NCBI RefSeq assembly: GCF_008369405.1
Contig: NZ_VSJJ01000001.1
Coordinates: forward strand, 370,523 to 434,522
Length of the DNA: 64,000 nucleotides
Reading direction: 5' to 3'
Origin: Streptococcus cristatus
GTDB taxonomy: Bacteria; Bacillota; Bacilli; Lactobacillales; Streptococcaceae
Below the pieces are notes generated by a model. The model did not search any database. It saw only the letters and a program-made list of their open reading frames with translations, and had not been told where the DNA came from. The translations under genes were made by a program, and so were the position numbers. Within the stretch, counting starts at the first letter, position 1. Each line of letters begins with the position of its first letter. Shown here piece by piece: positions 26,256-35,067 of this stretch.

Positions 26256-27290
26256 CTATGTTAAGTTGAGAGCAAATGTAAAAGTGCTTCCTAGACCACA
26301 CTGGCTTTCGACCGTTATTTCTCCACCCAGCTGATGAGCCAACTCACGCGCAATAGCAAGACCTAGACCATGCCCGCCTGTCTTCATATTACGAGATGTT
26401 TCCACACGGTAAAGGCGTTTAAAAATCTTATCCAAATCTTCGGGAGCAATGCCCTGTCCTTCATCTTTCACACTGATTGTCAAGACTTGCTCAGTTAATT
26501 GAGCCGTAACCTCAATTTTAGTTCCTGGGTCTGAATACTTAAAAGCATTATTTAGCAAGTTGACCAAGATACGGGAAAGTTTGTCATAATGACTCTTAAT
26601 TTTTGCTGACTCAGGAGACACTTGAATGTAAATGTCCCGCTCTTCCTGCTCAATCAAGAGTTGAAATTCACTCATAGCCTCGATCAAAAGCTGGTCTATA
26701 AAGACTATTTCGGCTTCTCCATCTGATTCTGATCGAGGCTGGGCATTAAGAGTCAAAACATCCAATTCTTCCACTAGTTTATTTAAACGCTCTGTCTGAC
26801 GACTAATGGTTGTTAAATAATGAATCTGCTCCTCTTCCTTGATCACTCCATCCAAAATACCCTCCACAGTCGCCTGAATAGAGGTGATGGGAGTTTTAAT
26901 ATCGTGAGAAAGCTGGGCAATCATCATTCCCTTTTCGCGCTCACTTTCATCAAGTGATGCAAACGTTTCTTGCAAGTTATGAGACATATCATTAAAAGCC
27001 TGACCCAACTCCTGAAATTCAATAGGTCCCTTGGCTTCAATCTCTGTTCCAAAATCCTTGCTGGCTATATCCTGGGCTTGTTTTTTCAGATGCCGAAGGG
27101 AAGAAAATACTGGCGATAAGAGAATGAGACTGACTGCTGCTCCAATAAAACTAGCAATCAAGGTCATTCCAACTAGGAAATAAATCTCGCTTTTTACAAT
27201 CAACATTCGCTGGACTGCCCAGAAAACGAGTAAAATGGTTAATAGACTAGAAATCAGATACCCCACCAGAATGTAACTTTTTAATTTCAT
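26256..27290 (-). CDS. Sensor histidine kinase (HAMP, HisKA, HATPase)
   Basis: A 344-residue kinase with two N-terminal transmembrane helices (about 8-28 and 35-60) and almost no extracellular loop, so it may sense the membrane or a partner protein. HAMP is at about 60-112, the H-box is AQLSHDIKTPITSI, and the N/G boxes are NLLNNAFKYS, KDEGQGI and GGHGLGLAIA. Its start overlaps the regulator gene by 4 bases. It lies beside the msrAB operon, so envelope redox stress is one possible cue (inference). Confidence 0.9.
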   Translation of the reverse strand: MKLKSYILVGYLISSLLTILLVFWAVQRMLIVKSEIYFLVGMTLIASFIGAAVSLILLSPVFSSLRHLKKQAQDIASKDFGTEIEAKGPIEFQELGQAFNDMSHNLQETFASLDESEREKGMMIAQLSHDIKTPITSIQATVEGILDGVIKEEEQIHYLTTISRQTERLNKLVEELDVLTLNAQPRSESDGEAEIVFIDQLLIEAMSEFQLLIEQEERDIYIQVSPESAKIKSHYDKLSRILVNLLNNAFKYSDPGTKIEVTAQLTEQVLTISVKDEGQGIAPEDLDKIFKRLYRVETSRNMKTGGHGLGLAIARELAHQLGGEITVESQCGLGSTFTFALNLT

Positions 27291-27985
27291 TTTATACCTC
27301 GTGCTCCTTCCATTTTATATCCCAGACCCCAGACAGTTTTGACGGCAGGAGTGTCTGAACTGGCATACTTGGTCAATTCCTGTCTCAGAGCATGGATATG
27401 AACATTAAGGGTATTGGTATCATCTACGAAATCTTCCTGCCACACCTTCTCGTAAAGCTCCGTCTTTGAAAAAACTCTCTCAGGATTGCTAGCTAAAATC
27501 CAGAGCAGTTCAAAGGACTTCACTGTTAATTCCAAAAAATGCTTCCCGATGCGAACCTCATGAACCACATGATTCATCACCAAATCACCGAGCTCAATTT
27601 GTTCTGTCTCGTCCCCACGCTGAATACGACGCAAGATATTATTGACTCTTAGAACCAGCTCGCGCGGACTGAAAGGTTTAGAGATAAAGTCATCCGCCCC
27701 CAAGCTCAAGCCATAAATCTTATCCTGCTCGCTGGTCTTAGCCGTTGTAAAGAGAAAAGGTTGATCAGGTGCGATAGACTGAACCTCACTGATAAAGTCA
27801 TAACCGTCCATATTTGGCATCATGATATCTGTGATGATCAGGTCAACAGATTTCTTTTTAAAAAGATCTAATCCCTCCACGCCATCTCGAGCCACTAAAA
27901 CCTGATAGCCAGCCTGCACAAGATAGCGCTTTTGGATATCTAGAATATCCATCTCATCATCAACGAGTAAAATTGTCTTTCCCAT
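27287..27985 (-). CDS. OmpR/PhoB-family response regulator
   Basis: A 232-residue regulator: receiver domain with the DDE acidic pocket near residue 10, phospho-acceptor Asp in IITDIMMPNMDG, Lys in FISKPFSPRE, then a winged-helix Trans_reg_C domain (ELTVKSFELLWILASN, VDDTNTLNVHIHALRQ). It is translationally coupled to the kinase. An inverted TATACT-like -10 upstream is weak, and direct targets are not visible. Confidence 0.92.
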   Translation of the reverse strand: MGKTILLVDDEMDILDIQKRYLVQAGYQVLVARDGVEGLDLFKKKSVDLIITDIMMPNMDGYDFISEVQSIAPDQPFLFTTAKTSEQDKIYGLSLGADDFISKPFSPRELVLRVNNILRRIQRGDETEQIELGDLVMNHVVHEVRIGKHFLELTVKSFELLWILASNPERVFSKTELYEKVWQEDFVDDTNTLNVHIHALRQELTKYASSDTPAVKTVWGLGYKMEGARGIK

Positions 27986-28065
27986 TTGCCAATCTCCTGA
28001 TAAAAACAGTGTTATACTGGCTTTAGTATAACACTATTTTTAGTAATTTTTAAATGATTTGAACC

Positions 28066-29643
28066 TTAATCTTCTTGTTTTGCTTTCAAACCTAGAAGGC
28101 TAAGAATTCCTGCCAAGGCTAGTCCTAAGAAACCAATGGTAGCTGTAGCTGTTTGAGCTTCACCAGTGTTTGGTAACGTAGGCTTATCATTTTTTTTCAT
28201 TGTATCTACCATCGGCTTAGAGGTTGGGCGTTCCACCTTCACATCAGTCATGCTATGATCCACTTCCTTCGTACCCTTAGCTGTACTCATAGAATCTGTT
28301 GCAAAAAGCTTCTTATTCATCTGACCTTCTTGAGATGGTGTTGTAGCCATTTCTTTTCCATGAAGCTGAATCGTTACTTGACGAGTCGCGATAAGATTTG
28401 TCAAATCTGGTTTGCCATCTTTGGCACCATAAACTTTGACAGTAGCTTGGTAACTGTGAGTGCCATTGGCACGAAGTTGGTCGAGAAGGGCTTGTCCGTC
28501 TTTACCTGTCGTGTTGCCGTTCAAATCTACTTCGTAGAAGTATTGACCTTTGGCCAAGCCTTCAAGCGGCAAGAGGGCTGGATTATTCGCTGTGCCATTG
28601 TCAGACCATGGTGCCTTGTCAGAAGATTTGAGCAAGAGACGCGTCAACATGCCGTCGCCACCGAAAGCTTCATACGGGATGACTTGGTTAACACCCGCCA
28701 AGAATGGACCAGGAACATTCGCTTTTTCTAGGTAGCTGGCTGGAACATCGATATGGTCTTTAATATTTTTAGTGACTGAATCTTTGACTGCTTCTTTTGA
28801 AATGAGGCCATTCATGTCAACCGTCACATTTTTTGTCGCAACAAGATTGCTTAAATCTGGTTTGCCGTCTTTGGCGCCATAAACTTTGACAGTAGCTTGG
28901 TAACTGTGAGTGCCATTGGCACGAAGTTGGTCGAGAAGGGCTTGTCCATCTTTACCTGTCGTGTTGCCATTCAAATCCACTTCGTAGAAATATTGACCTT
29001 TGGCTAAGCCTTCAAGCGGCAAGAGAGCTGGATTGTTCGCTGTGCCATTGTCAGACCATGGTGCCTTGTCAGAAGATTTGAGCAAGAGACGCGTCAACAT
29101 ACCATCTCCACCGAAAGCTTCATACGGAATGACTTGATTAACTCCTGCCAAGAATGGACCGGGAACGTTCGCTTTTTCTAAATAGCTGGCTGGGACGTCT
29201 ACTGAGTCCTTAGTATTTTCTTCAACTCCTTTTTTAACTTCATCTTGAGTCGTTACTGATTGAGAAATAGCTGCTTCACGAGCTTGATTTGAAACTACAT
29301 CAAGAGTTGCCACTGGCTTAGCTTCTTCTTTCTGATTGGTAACTTCTGCAATATTCTGTTCTTCTTTGGTTTTTGTTACTTCTTCCTTTGGAGCTGACTG
29401 ATTTTCAGGAAGAGTTGAATCCACTCCTTCTTTTAAAACTGTCTCTGGCAACTCATTCTTTTCTAGTGATGATGAATCTGTTTGAAGAACTTCAGTCGGA
29501 GTCGTAGTGAGAACATCTGCATGAACAGTGTTTGGTTGACCAACTAGCAAAAAGAAACCACTGGCAACTACGACGGAAGCCACACCTACGCTTAAACGAC
29601 GGATTGACCAGCGAGCATACTTTTGATTTAGGTTGAATTTCAT
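28066..29643 (-). CDS. LPXTG surface protein with two SSURE fibronectin-binding repeats
   Basis: A 525-residue cell-wall-anchored adhesin. The N-terminus has a YSIRK-type signal (WSIRRLSVGVASVVVASGF, cleavage near HADV), then a Glu/Lys/Thr-rich linker (about 45-145), two SSURE repeats (about 147-278 and 297-428; period 150 residues), a spacer, and a C-terminal sortase signal LPNTG with a hydrophobic helix and KAKQED tail. SSURE domains bind fibronectin in streptococci. The repeats are nearly identical in protein and DNA, pointing to recent duplication or gene conversion. Monocistronic. Confidence 0.92.
   Translation of the reverse strand: MKFNLNQKYARWSIRRLSVGVASVVVASGFFLLVGQPNTVHADVLTTTPTEVLQTDSSSLEKNELPETVLKEGVDSTLPENQSAPKEEVTKTKEEQNIAEVTNQKEEAKPVATLDVVSNQAREAAISQSVTTQDEVKKGVEENTKDSVDVPASYLEKANVPGPFLAGVNQVIPYEAFGGDGMLTRLLLKSSDKAPWSDNGTANNPALLPLEGLAKGQYFYEVDLNGNTTGKDGQALLDQLRANGTHSYQATVKVYGAKDGKPDLSNLVATKNVTVDMNGLISKEAVKDSVTKNIKDHIDVPASYLEKANVPGPFLAGVNQVIPYEAFGGDGMLTRLLLKSSDKAPWSDNGTANNPALLPLEGLAKGQYFYEVDLNGNTTGKDGQALLDQLRANGTHSYQATVKVYGAKDGKPDLTNLIATRQVTIQLHGKEMATTPSQEGQMNKKLFATDSMSTAKGTKEVDHSMTDVKVERPTSKPMVDTMKKNDKPTLPNTGEAQTATATIGFLGLALAGILSLLGLKAKQED
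28360..29205 (-). repeat. Two tandem SSURE-encoding DNA repeats
   Basis: Two units of about 395 bp within the adhesin gene (about 28810-29205 and 28360-28755), offset by 450 bp. They differ only at scattered, mostly silent positions, so copy number can change by recombination. Confidence 0.85.
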
Positions 29644-29850
29644 AAGATTCTCCTTTAAGTTTGTTTTTTTGATGACTTTAGTATAATCTCCTAAGATTAA
29701 ATGGAGATAAGAAATAGTTAAAATTTCTCTTAAATCTATCTTATAAAATGCTTATATTGTCTTATTGTTCATAAGAAACAACTTGAGTTTCTTCACCAAA
29801 CATTCCCAATCTTAAACTTAAATCACCCACTACAATTGACAATGAGTCAA

Positions 29851-29876
29851 AAAAATCCACCACACTGTGGTGAATT
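29851..29876 (-). terminator. Terminator of brnQ
   Basis: Minus-strand hairpin TCACCACA / TGTGGTGGA-type inverted repeat followed by a T7 run, directly after the brnQ stop. Confidence 0.8.
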
Positions 29877-29883
29877 TTCTTTA

Positions 29884-31215
29884 TTATGCTTCAAATTCAA
29901 ATGCTTCACTTTTTTGCTTGTTTGGCAAAAGGAGCGAGAGCAAGATTCCAACCAGAGCCGGCAGCAACCAAGGTAGAGAAGCTTGAGCAAATGGCAGAGC
30001 ATTAACCAGATTGAGAATGGCAGTTAGCTTGAATTGCCGTCCCAAAATGCTAGCAAAAGCAATCAGGGTCACCACTGCGATGGTCAACTGCATCCCTGGT
30101 TTAGAAAGTGGTAAAAAGCGATTAACCATGACTATCATCACAATCGTAATGGTAATCGGATAAAGAATTTCCAGAACTGGGACCGAATACTGGATAATAG
30201 CATTCAAACCAAGATTTGCAATAGCAAAACCAACTAGCGTAAAAATGGTCGCATAAACCTTATAAGATACTTTCGGGAAGGTATTGTGGAAAAATTCGCC
30301 AGTTGAGACGATAAGTCCTGCTGTAGTTGTAAAACAGGTCACTGTTACCATAATCGCTAGGAAAATTTGAGCCATCGGCCCAAAGATAGCCTGAGTTGCA
30401 GAAGACAAAACAGAGGCCCCTACGTTTGCACCTTTCGGCAAATTCGCTAGATTAAGTGGGAAGTGATTTCCAAGAAAGGCAAGGCCAACATAAAGAACAC
30501 TAAAACAAAGCGCCACAAGAATACCAACGACCCAAATAGTAGAAATATATTCCTTTTTATTCTTGAAACCGAGCTGATTGAGAGTTGTCACGGCAACCAC
30601 ACTAAAGGCAACTGAAGCCAAGGCATCCAGAGTATTGTAGCCTTGAAGAAAGCCCGCTCCGAAAGCTGAAGCAGCATATTCCCCTGTTGCTCCTTGAGGA
30701 GCGGTGGAACCATATTTGGCAGCGCCTAATACAACTAAAACTACAATTAATAGGGCAAAGATTGGCGTTAAATAACGACCAATACTATCAAGGATTTTCG
30801 ATGGATTAAGTGCAATCAGATAGGCAAAGGCAAAATAAACCAGCGTAAACCCAAAAAGCCAAATGGCATGAGATCCTGCAGGCAACATAGGCTCAATCCC
30901 GACAGAAAATGCAGTGGTCGCCGTCCGAGGAATGGCAAAGAAGGGACCAATTGCAAGATAAAGGGCCACCAAGTAAACTACCGCAAACCAAGGGGCAATC
31001 TTTTTCGAAATTTCATCAATATAGCCCTTGGGATTCAAAGTACCTATAATCAAGGTTAGAATAGCAATACCGACGCCCGATAGGACAAAGCCTCCAATAG
31101 CTGGCCAGAAATTTTGACCAGATTCCAAACCCAATTGAGGTGGGAAAATCAGGTTACCGGCTCCGAAAAACATTCCAAACAAAAGTAAACCGGTCAAGGA
31201 TCCTTTTTTTATCAT
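29884..31215 (-). CDS. brnQ: Branched-chain amino acid:cation symporter BrnQ
   Basis: Imports Leu/Ile/Val with Na+ or H+. A 443-residue protein with about 12 membrane helices and the LIVCS-family start region MFFGAGNLIFPPQLG. The start chosen is ATG 31215 (MIKKGSLTG), seven bases after GGAG; the frame to 31347 runs into non-coding sequence. Monocistronic. Upstream is AT-rich; CodY control would be typical, but no clear box was identified. Confidence 0.92.
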   Translation of the reverse strand: MIKKGSLTGLLLFGMFFGAGNLIFPPQLGLESGQNFWPAIGGFVLSGVGIAILTLIIGTLNPKGYIDEISKKIAPWFAVVYLVALYLAIGPFFAIPRTATTAFSVGIEPMLPAGSHAIWLFGFTLVYFAFAYLIALNPSKILDSIGRYLTPIFALLIVVLVVLGAAKYGSTAPQGATGEYAASAFGAGFLQGYNTLDALASVAFSVVAVTTLNQLGFKNKKEYISTIWVVGILVALCFSVLYVGLAFLGNHFPLNLANLPKGANVGASVLSSATQAIFGPMAQIFLAIMVTVTCFTTTAGLIVSTGEFFHNTFPKVSYKVYATIFTLVGFAIANLGLNAIIQYSVPVLEILYPITITIVMIVMVNRFLPLSKPGMQLTIAVVTLIAFASILGRQFKLTAILNLVNALPFAQASLPWLLPALVGILLSLLLPNKQKSEAFEFEA

Positions 31216-31408
31216 CGTCATCTCCAGTCTTTTTAAGATTTTTCCATTATACCGATAAACACCACTCATTGCAAGGATTTTGAAATAAAAATTGCCTTTT
31301 CTTAACCCAAGAAAATCGCGAAATATAATACGATTTATTACAATCATTCTTATTTGTTTACGATTTATATCATATATATAATTCCTTTTTTATTAGATGG
31401 ACTTATGC

Positions 31409-31414
31409 TATACT
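31409..31414 (+). promoter_or_regulatory. Extended -10 promoter of the YdcF-like gene
   Basis: TGC-TATACT extended -10, 30 bases before the start codon. No good -35. Confidence 0.5.
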
Positions 31415-31443
31415 AGTTATAAGTTCAATTGCGAGGTTTTAAT

Positions 31444-32457
31444 ATGTTACTGCATCTAGTCTGGCTCATTCCTGCTGCTATCTTTACTATTTTAGTCTAT
31501 CGGGAACCTAGAAATTTATTCAATGCTTATCTCCTGACCTTCACTCTTATGATGATGGGCATTGTTTTAGCCGGGCTTACGATTGTTAGTCTTGAGCGAT
31601 TTATTGGTTATAAACCAGCTATTATTAGCTTTTATATCCTGCTTTTAGCAATTCCTATTAGTATTTTCGCTTCTACTGCTTATTTGATTTTTAATGGTCG
31701 CCAAATGCTACAGCTAGAGGGGCTCAGACTAGCCAATCTCCTATCCCTTCTCTACGGCCTAGCGATCGTGGGACTTGCTTTACTGCATTTTCTCGCTCCT
31801 CGGTCATTTCTTGCAATTTTGATTTCCCTCGCTGATTTGCTACTATTTTACGGAACCTTTCTCTATCTTTCCTATATCATCTACGCATTCTTTTTAAATA
31901 TTTTTCCAGTTAAGAAAGAGCCTCAGACTATTATTATCCTCGGTGCAGGATTGTTTGGAGACAAGGTACCTCCCTTGCTGGCTCAGCGCTTGGATAAAGG
32001 GCTAGCCATCTATGAAAAATTTAATCGGAAGCCAGTCATCATTGTCTCTGGCGGTCAGGGAGACGACGAGTGGATTTCCGAAGCAGAGGCCATGGCAGGA
32101 TATTTGATAGATAAAGGAGTCCCAGCTGATAGCATTCTACTTGAAAATAAATCTCGCACTACTCTTGAAAATCTCATATTCAGTAAACAGCTCATGCTCG
32201 TACAAGGACTGGAGCAAGATCGAGTTCTCCTAGTCACAAATTCTTTCCACGCGCTACGTGCGGGGATCTATATGAGACAAGTCGGTCTCAAAGGCCGCAG
32301 TATCGGTTCTCGAACGGCCTTCTATTTTCTTCCTTCTGCATGGATCCGAGAAACCGCTGGCTTAATCTGTATCTACTGGAAATGGCATGCGTTTATCATC
32401 GGAATTCTACTGCTTCCCTTCCTTTTCTCCTTATTCCACTCATATTTTTCATTGTGA
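31444..32457 (+). CDS. YdcF/DUF218-family membrane protein
   Basis: A 337-residue protein: four to five N-terminal membrane helices (residues 1-155), then a DUF218 (ElyC/SanA/YdcF) domain with IIILGAGLFG, VIIVSGGQGDDEW, SEAEAM and SRTTLENLIFSKQLM, and one helix near the C-terminus. Family members are linked to cell-envelope carrier metabolism, but the reaction is not established. Start ATG 31444 after GAGG; an in-frame TTG at 31429 is less likely. Confidence 0.88.
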   Translation: MLLHLVWLIPAAIFTILVYREPRNLFNAYLLTFTLMMMGIVLAGLTIVSLERFIGYKPAIISFYILLLAIPISIFASTAYLIFNGRQMLQLEGLRLANLLSLLYGLAIVGLALLHFLAPRSFLAILISLADLLLFYGTFLYLSYIIYAFFLNIFPVKKEPQTIIILGAGLFGDKVPPLLAQRLDKGLAIYEKFNRKPVIIVSGGQGDDEWISEAEAMAGYLIDKGVPADSILLENKSRTTLENLIFSKQLMLVQGLEQDRVLLVTNSFHALRAGIYMRQVGLKGRSIGSRTAFYFLPSAWIRETAGLICIYWKWHAFIIGILLLPFLFSLFHSYFSL

Positions 32458-32511
32458 AAGCTATAGAAAAGAGTATAATAATAGTAAGAAAAAAATGGAG
32501 GTGCGTCTAAG

Positions 32512-33195
32512 ATGAAATTTACCATTAATAAAAGTTTAGCAGAACTTGGCATCACAAGCGTCGTCCTTGGCATTGCTAGAAACGTCGATCCCCAAGCACC
32601 TTTATCAGAAGTTTTTCTCCAAAAACAGAAGGAAGCAGAAAACTGGGCTTTGAACTGCAATCTAGCAGAAATCACTGACCATCCGACTATCCAAGGCTAC
32701 TGTGATTTACTGCAGAAAGTGGGGCGCAGTGTTAAAAAGAACCCGCCAACAGTACCAGCTCTGATCCGCAATATCCAACACCGTGGCTCCATTCCAAGGA
32801 TTAACAGCGTCATTGATATTTATAATGTAGAATCCTTGCATTCTCTCCTAGCTATCGGCGGGCACGACCTTGATAAAATCGGTGATGAGATTGAGTTTAC
32901 TGTCAGTCAGAAGGACGATATTTTCCTCCCTATCTTATCCAAGGAAAAACACGTGGCTCCGACTGACTATGTCTATCGAGATGAAAAAGGCATCCTTGCT
33001 TGGCTTGATGTCCGTGACAGCGACCTTTATAAATTTGATGATCGCACTAAAAATGCCATTTTCATTATCCAAGGAAATGCCCATACATCTGTCCAAATGC
33101 GACTAGAAGCCCTTGAACGCATTCACCAGGATTTAGCCGCAGCCATGCCAAATCTCGAATTTGAAACCCATGTCATTCAAGTAGACGATCTTTAA
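32512..33195 (+). CDS. B3/B4 tRNA-binding domain protein
   Basis: A 227-residue protein of the B3/B4 family, related to the editing domain of the phenylalanyl-tRNA synthetase beta subunit. Segments NSVIDIYNVESLHS and APTDYVYRDEKGILAWLDVRDSD are typical. Free-standing members may hydrolyse or bind mischarged aminoacyl-tRNA; that role is inferred. It follows the YdcF-like gene by 54 bases with an AATGGAGGTG ribosome site, and a terminator follows. Confidence 0.85.
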   Translation: MKFTINKSLAELGITSVVLGIARNVDPQAPLSEVFLQKQKEAENWALNCNLAEITDHPTIQGYCDLLQKVGRSVKKNPPTVPALIRNIQHRGSIPRINSVIDIYNVESLHSLLAIGGHDLDKIGDEIEFTVSQKDDIFLPILSKEKHVAPTDYVYRDEKGILAWLDVRDSDLYKFDDRTKNAIFIIQGNAHTSVQMRLEALERIHQDLAAAMPNLEFETHVIQVDDL

Positions 33196-33248
33196 GCAAC
33201 TTTTACCCGACAAGCTTTTGGTTTAAAACTACATCAAAATGATTATTC

Positions 33249-33278
33249 AAAAAGGAAACTCAAGCGAGCTTCCTTTTT
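33249..33278. terminator. Bidirectional terminator
   Basis: Hairpin AAAAAGGAA / TTCCTTTTT between convergent genes (B3/4 protein and ABC exporter). Confidence 0.85.
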
Positions 33279-33285
33279 TGTATGT

Positions 33286-35058
33286 CTAGGCTTCTTTCTT
33301 ATCCGAAAATTGACTCATATACAAGTCATGATAGAATCCCTTGTCGGCCAGCAGCGACTCGTGATTGCCCTGCTCAATGATTTGTCCATCCTTGAGCACC
33401 AAAATCTTATCTGCTTCTTGGATAGTGGATAAGCGGTGAGCAATGACAAAGCTCGTCCGCCCCTGCATCAGAGTTTTCATGGCTTTCTGAATCAACAGCT
33501 CCAAACGAGTATCCACTGAGGAAGTCGCCTCATCCAAAATCAGAATCTTAGGATCCGCTAAGAGCGCCCGTGCAATCGTCAGGAGCTGCTTTTGACCTAG
33601 CGAAATATTGCTAGATTCCTGATTCATTTCCATATTGTAGCCACCTGGCAAGGTGCGGATAAAGTGATCTACATTGGCTGATTTAGCTGCTTCCACAATC
33701 TCCTCATCGGTAGCATCGAGGTTACCAAAGCGAAGATTTTCCTTGATAGTTCCTTCATAAAGCCAAGCATCCTGCAAGACCATGCCAAATTGCTTGCGAT
33801 AGTCTTGGCGGGATAGCTGGCGAATATCGTGACCATCCACGCTGATAGAGCCCTTAGTCACATCGTAGAAACGCATGAGCAGGTTGATCAGGGTCGTCTT
33901 ACCTGCTCCAGTCGGCCCGACAATGGCCACCATTTCACCCGGCTGGACTTCCAGATTAAAGTTGCGAATCAGCGGCTTGTCTGCCACATATTGGAAGTCT
34001 ACATCTTTGAAGCTGACTTGACCAGTCAAGTCCTTATCTAGCTGGATAGTATTATCCATGACTTCATCTGGCTCATCCAAAATCTGGAAAATCCGATCCA
34101 ACGAAGACTTGGCACTCTGGAGCTGACCTGCCAGCTGGGTAAGGTTTTGGATAGGCTGATTGACCTGCCAGACGTACTGGACAAAGGCTTGCATATTACC
34201 GATGGTCAATTGACCAGCAATAACCTGCAAACCACCCACCAGAGCCACGATGAGATAGGTTAAATCCGAAATCGCATTAAGAACGGGCATCATGAGCCCT
34301 GAGATAAAGCTGGCTTTAAAACCGACTTCCTGCAAGTTTTGAGTAATAGCTCGAAAATCCTCAGCCGAAGTCTCTTCCCGACCATAAAGCTTGAGAACAT
34401 TGAAACCTGACAGATTTTCCTGAACGAAGCCATTCATAGCGCCCAACACATCCGCCTGCTGCTTAAAGTAAGGCTGAGATTTTTTGAGAATAAATCTAGC
34501 TCCCAAATAGGTCAGAGGAATGCTGACGATAACGATCAAGGCCAGCTGGAGATTCAGATACAAAACCATCCCGATGACTAAAATCAGGGTCATGACAGCA
34601 TTGACCACCTGCAAAAAGCTTTGTTGGAGAGCATTTGAGACGGTCTCCACATCGCTGGTAAAGCGCCCAATCAAATCACCAAATTGGTGCTTGTCAAAGT
34701 ACGAAACAGGAATTTGATTGATCTTATGACTAAGCTCATTGCGCATGTCGCGAACGGTGCTCTGCACAGCATTGGTCATGAAATAGTTAGAAAAGTAAGA
34801 ACCAATCTCATAAAAGAGGGCACGAATAAAGTAGAGCAGCATGATCCAAGCCACATAGCTGCTATTGATGGTTGCACCGGGCACTCCCTTGGCCATATCC
34901 AGCAGATTTTGCGTCAGTTCTGTAATGGCAAGCCCTAGGACAAAAGGCTCTAGGACACTCATGACCACGCTGACAATCTTGAGGAAGACTGCAAGAAGCA
35001 CGGCTGCTTTATAGACTTTTAGATAGCCCCATAAGCGGACAAAACTATTTTCTTTCAT
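33286..35058 (-). CDS. Heterodimeric ABC exporter, subunit 2 (permease-ATPase)
   Basis: A 590-residue type IV exporter half: six-helix ABC membrane domain (about 15-315), then nucleotide-binding domain with Walker A GPTGAGKTT, Q-loop GMVLQD, Walker B ILILDEATSSVD (catalytic Glu present) and H-loop IAHRLST. The signature is ISLGQKQ, not LSGGQ, so it is degenerate. It complements the partner, which has the reverse set of changes. It lies 9 bases after subunit 1. Probable multidrug or peptide exporter; it resembles pneumococcal PatAB-type pairs. Confidence 0.9.
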   Translation of the reverse strand: MKENSFVRLWGYLKVYKAAVLLAVFLKIVSVVMSVLEPFVLGLAITELTQNLLDMAKGVPGATINSSYVAWIMLLYFIRALFYEIGSYFSNYFMTNAVQSTVRDMRNELSHKINQIPVSYFDKHQFGDLIGRFTSDVETVSNALQQSFLQVVNAVMTLILVIGMVLYLNLQLALIVIVSIPLTYLGARFILKKSQPYFKQQADVLGAMNGFVQENLSGFNVLKLYGREETSAEDFRAITQNLQEVGFKASFISGLMMPVLNAISDLTYLIVALVGGLQVIAGQLTIGNMQAFVQYVWQVNQPIQNLTQLAGQLQSAKSSLDRIFQILDEPDEVMDNTIQLDKDLTGQVSFKDVDFQYVADKPLIRNFNLEVQPGEMVAIVGPTGAGKTTLINLLMRFYDVTKGSISVDGHDIRQLSRQDYRKQFGMVLQDAWLYEGTIKENLRFGNLDATDEEIVEAAKSANVDHFIRTLPGGYNMEMNQESSNISLGQKQLLTIARALLADPKILILDEATSSVDTRLELLIQKAMKTLMQGRTSFVIAHRLSTIQEADKILVLKDGQIIEQGNHESLLADKGFYHDLYMSQFSDKKEA

Positions 35059-35067
35059 CTCTTCCTC

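Noticed and set aside
28360-29205. Tandem repeat considered as a CRISPR-like or VNTR array
   Set aside because: There are only two long in-frame units encoding SSURE domains; no spacers are present.
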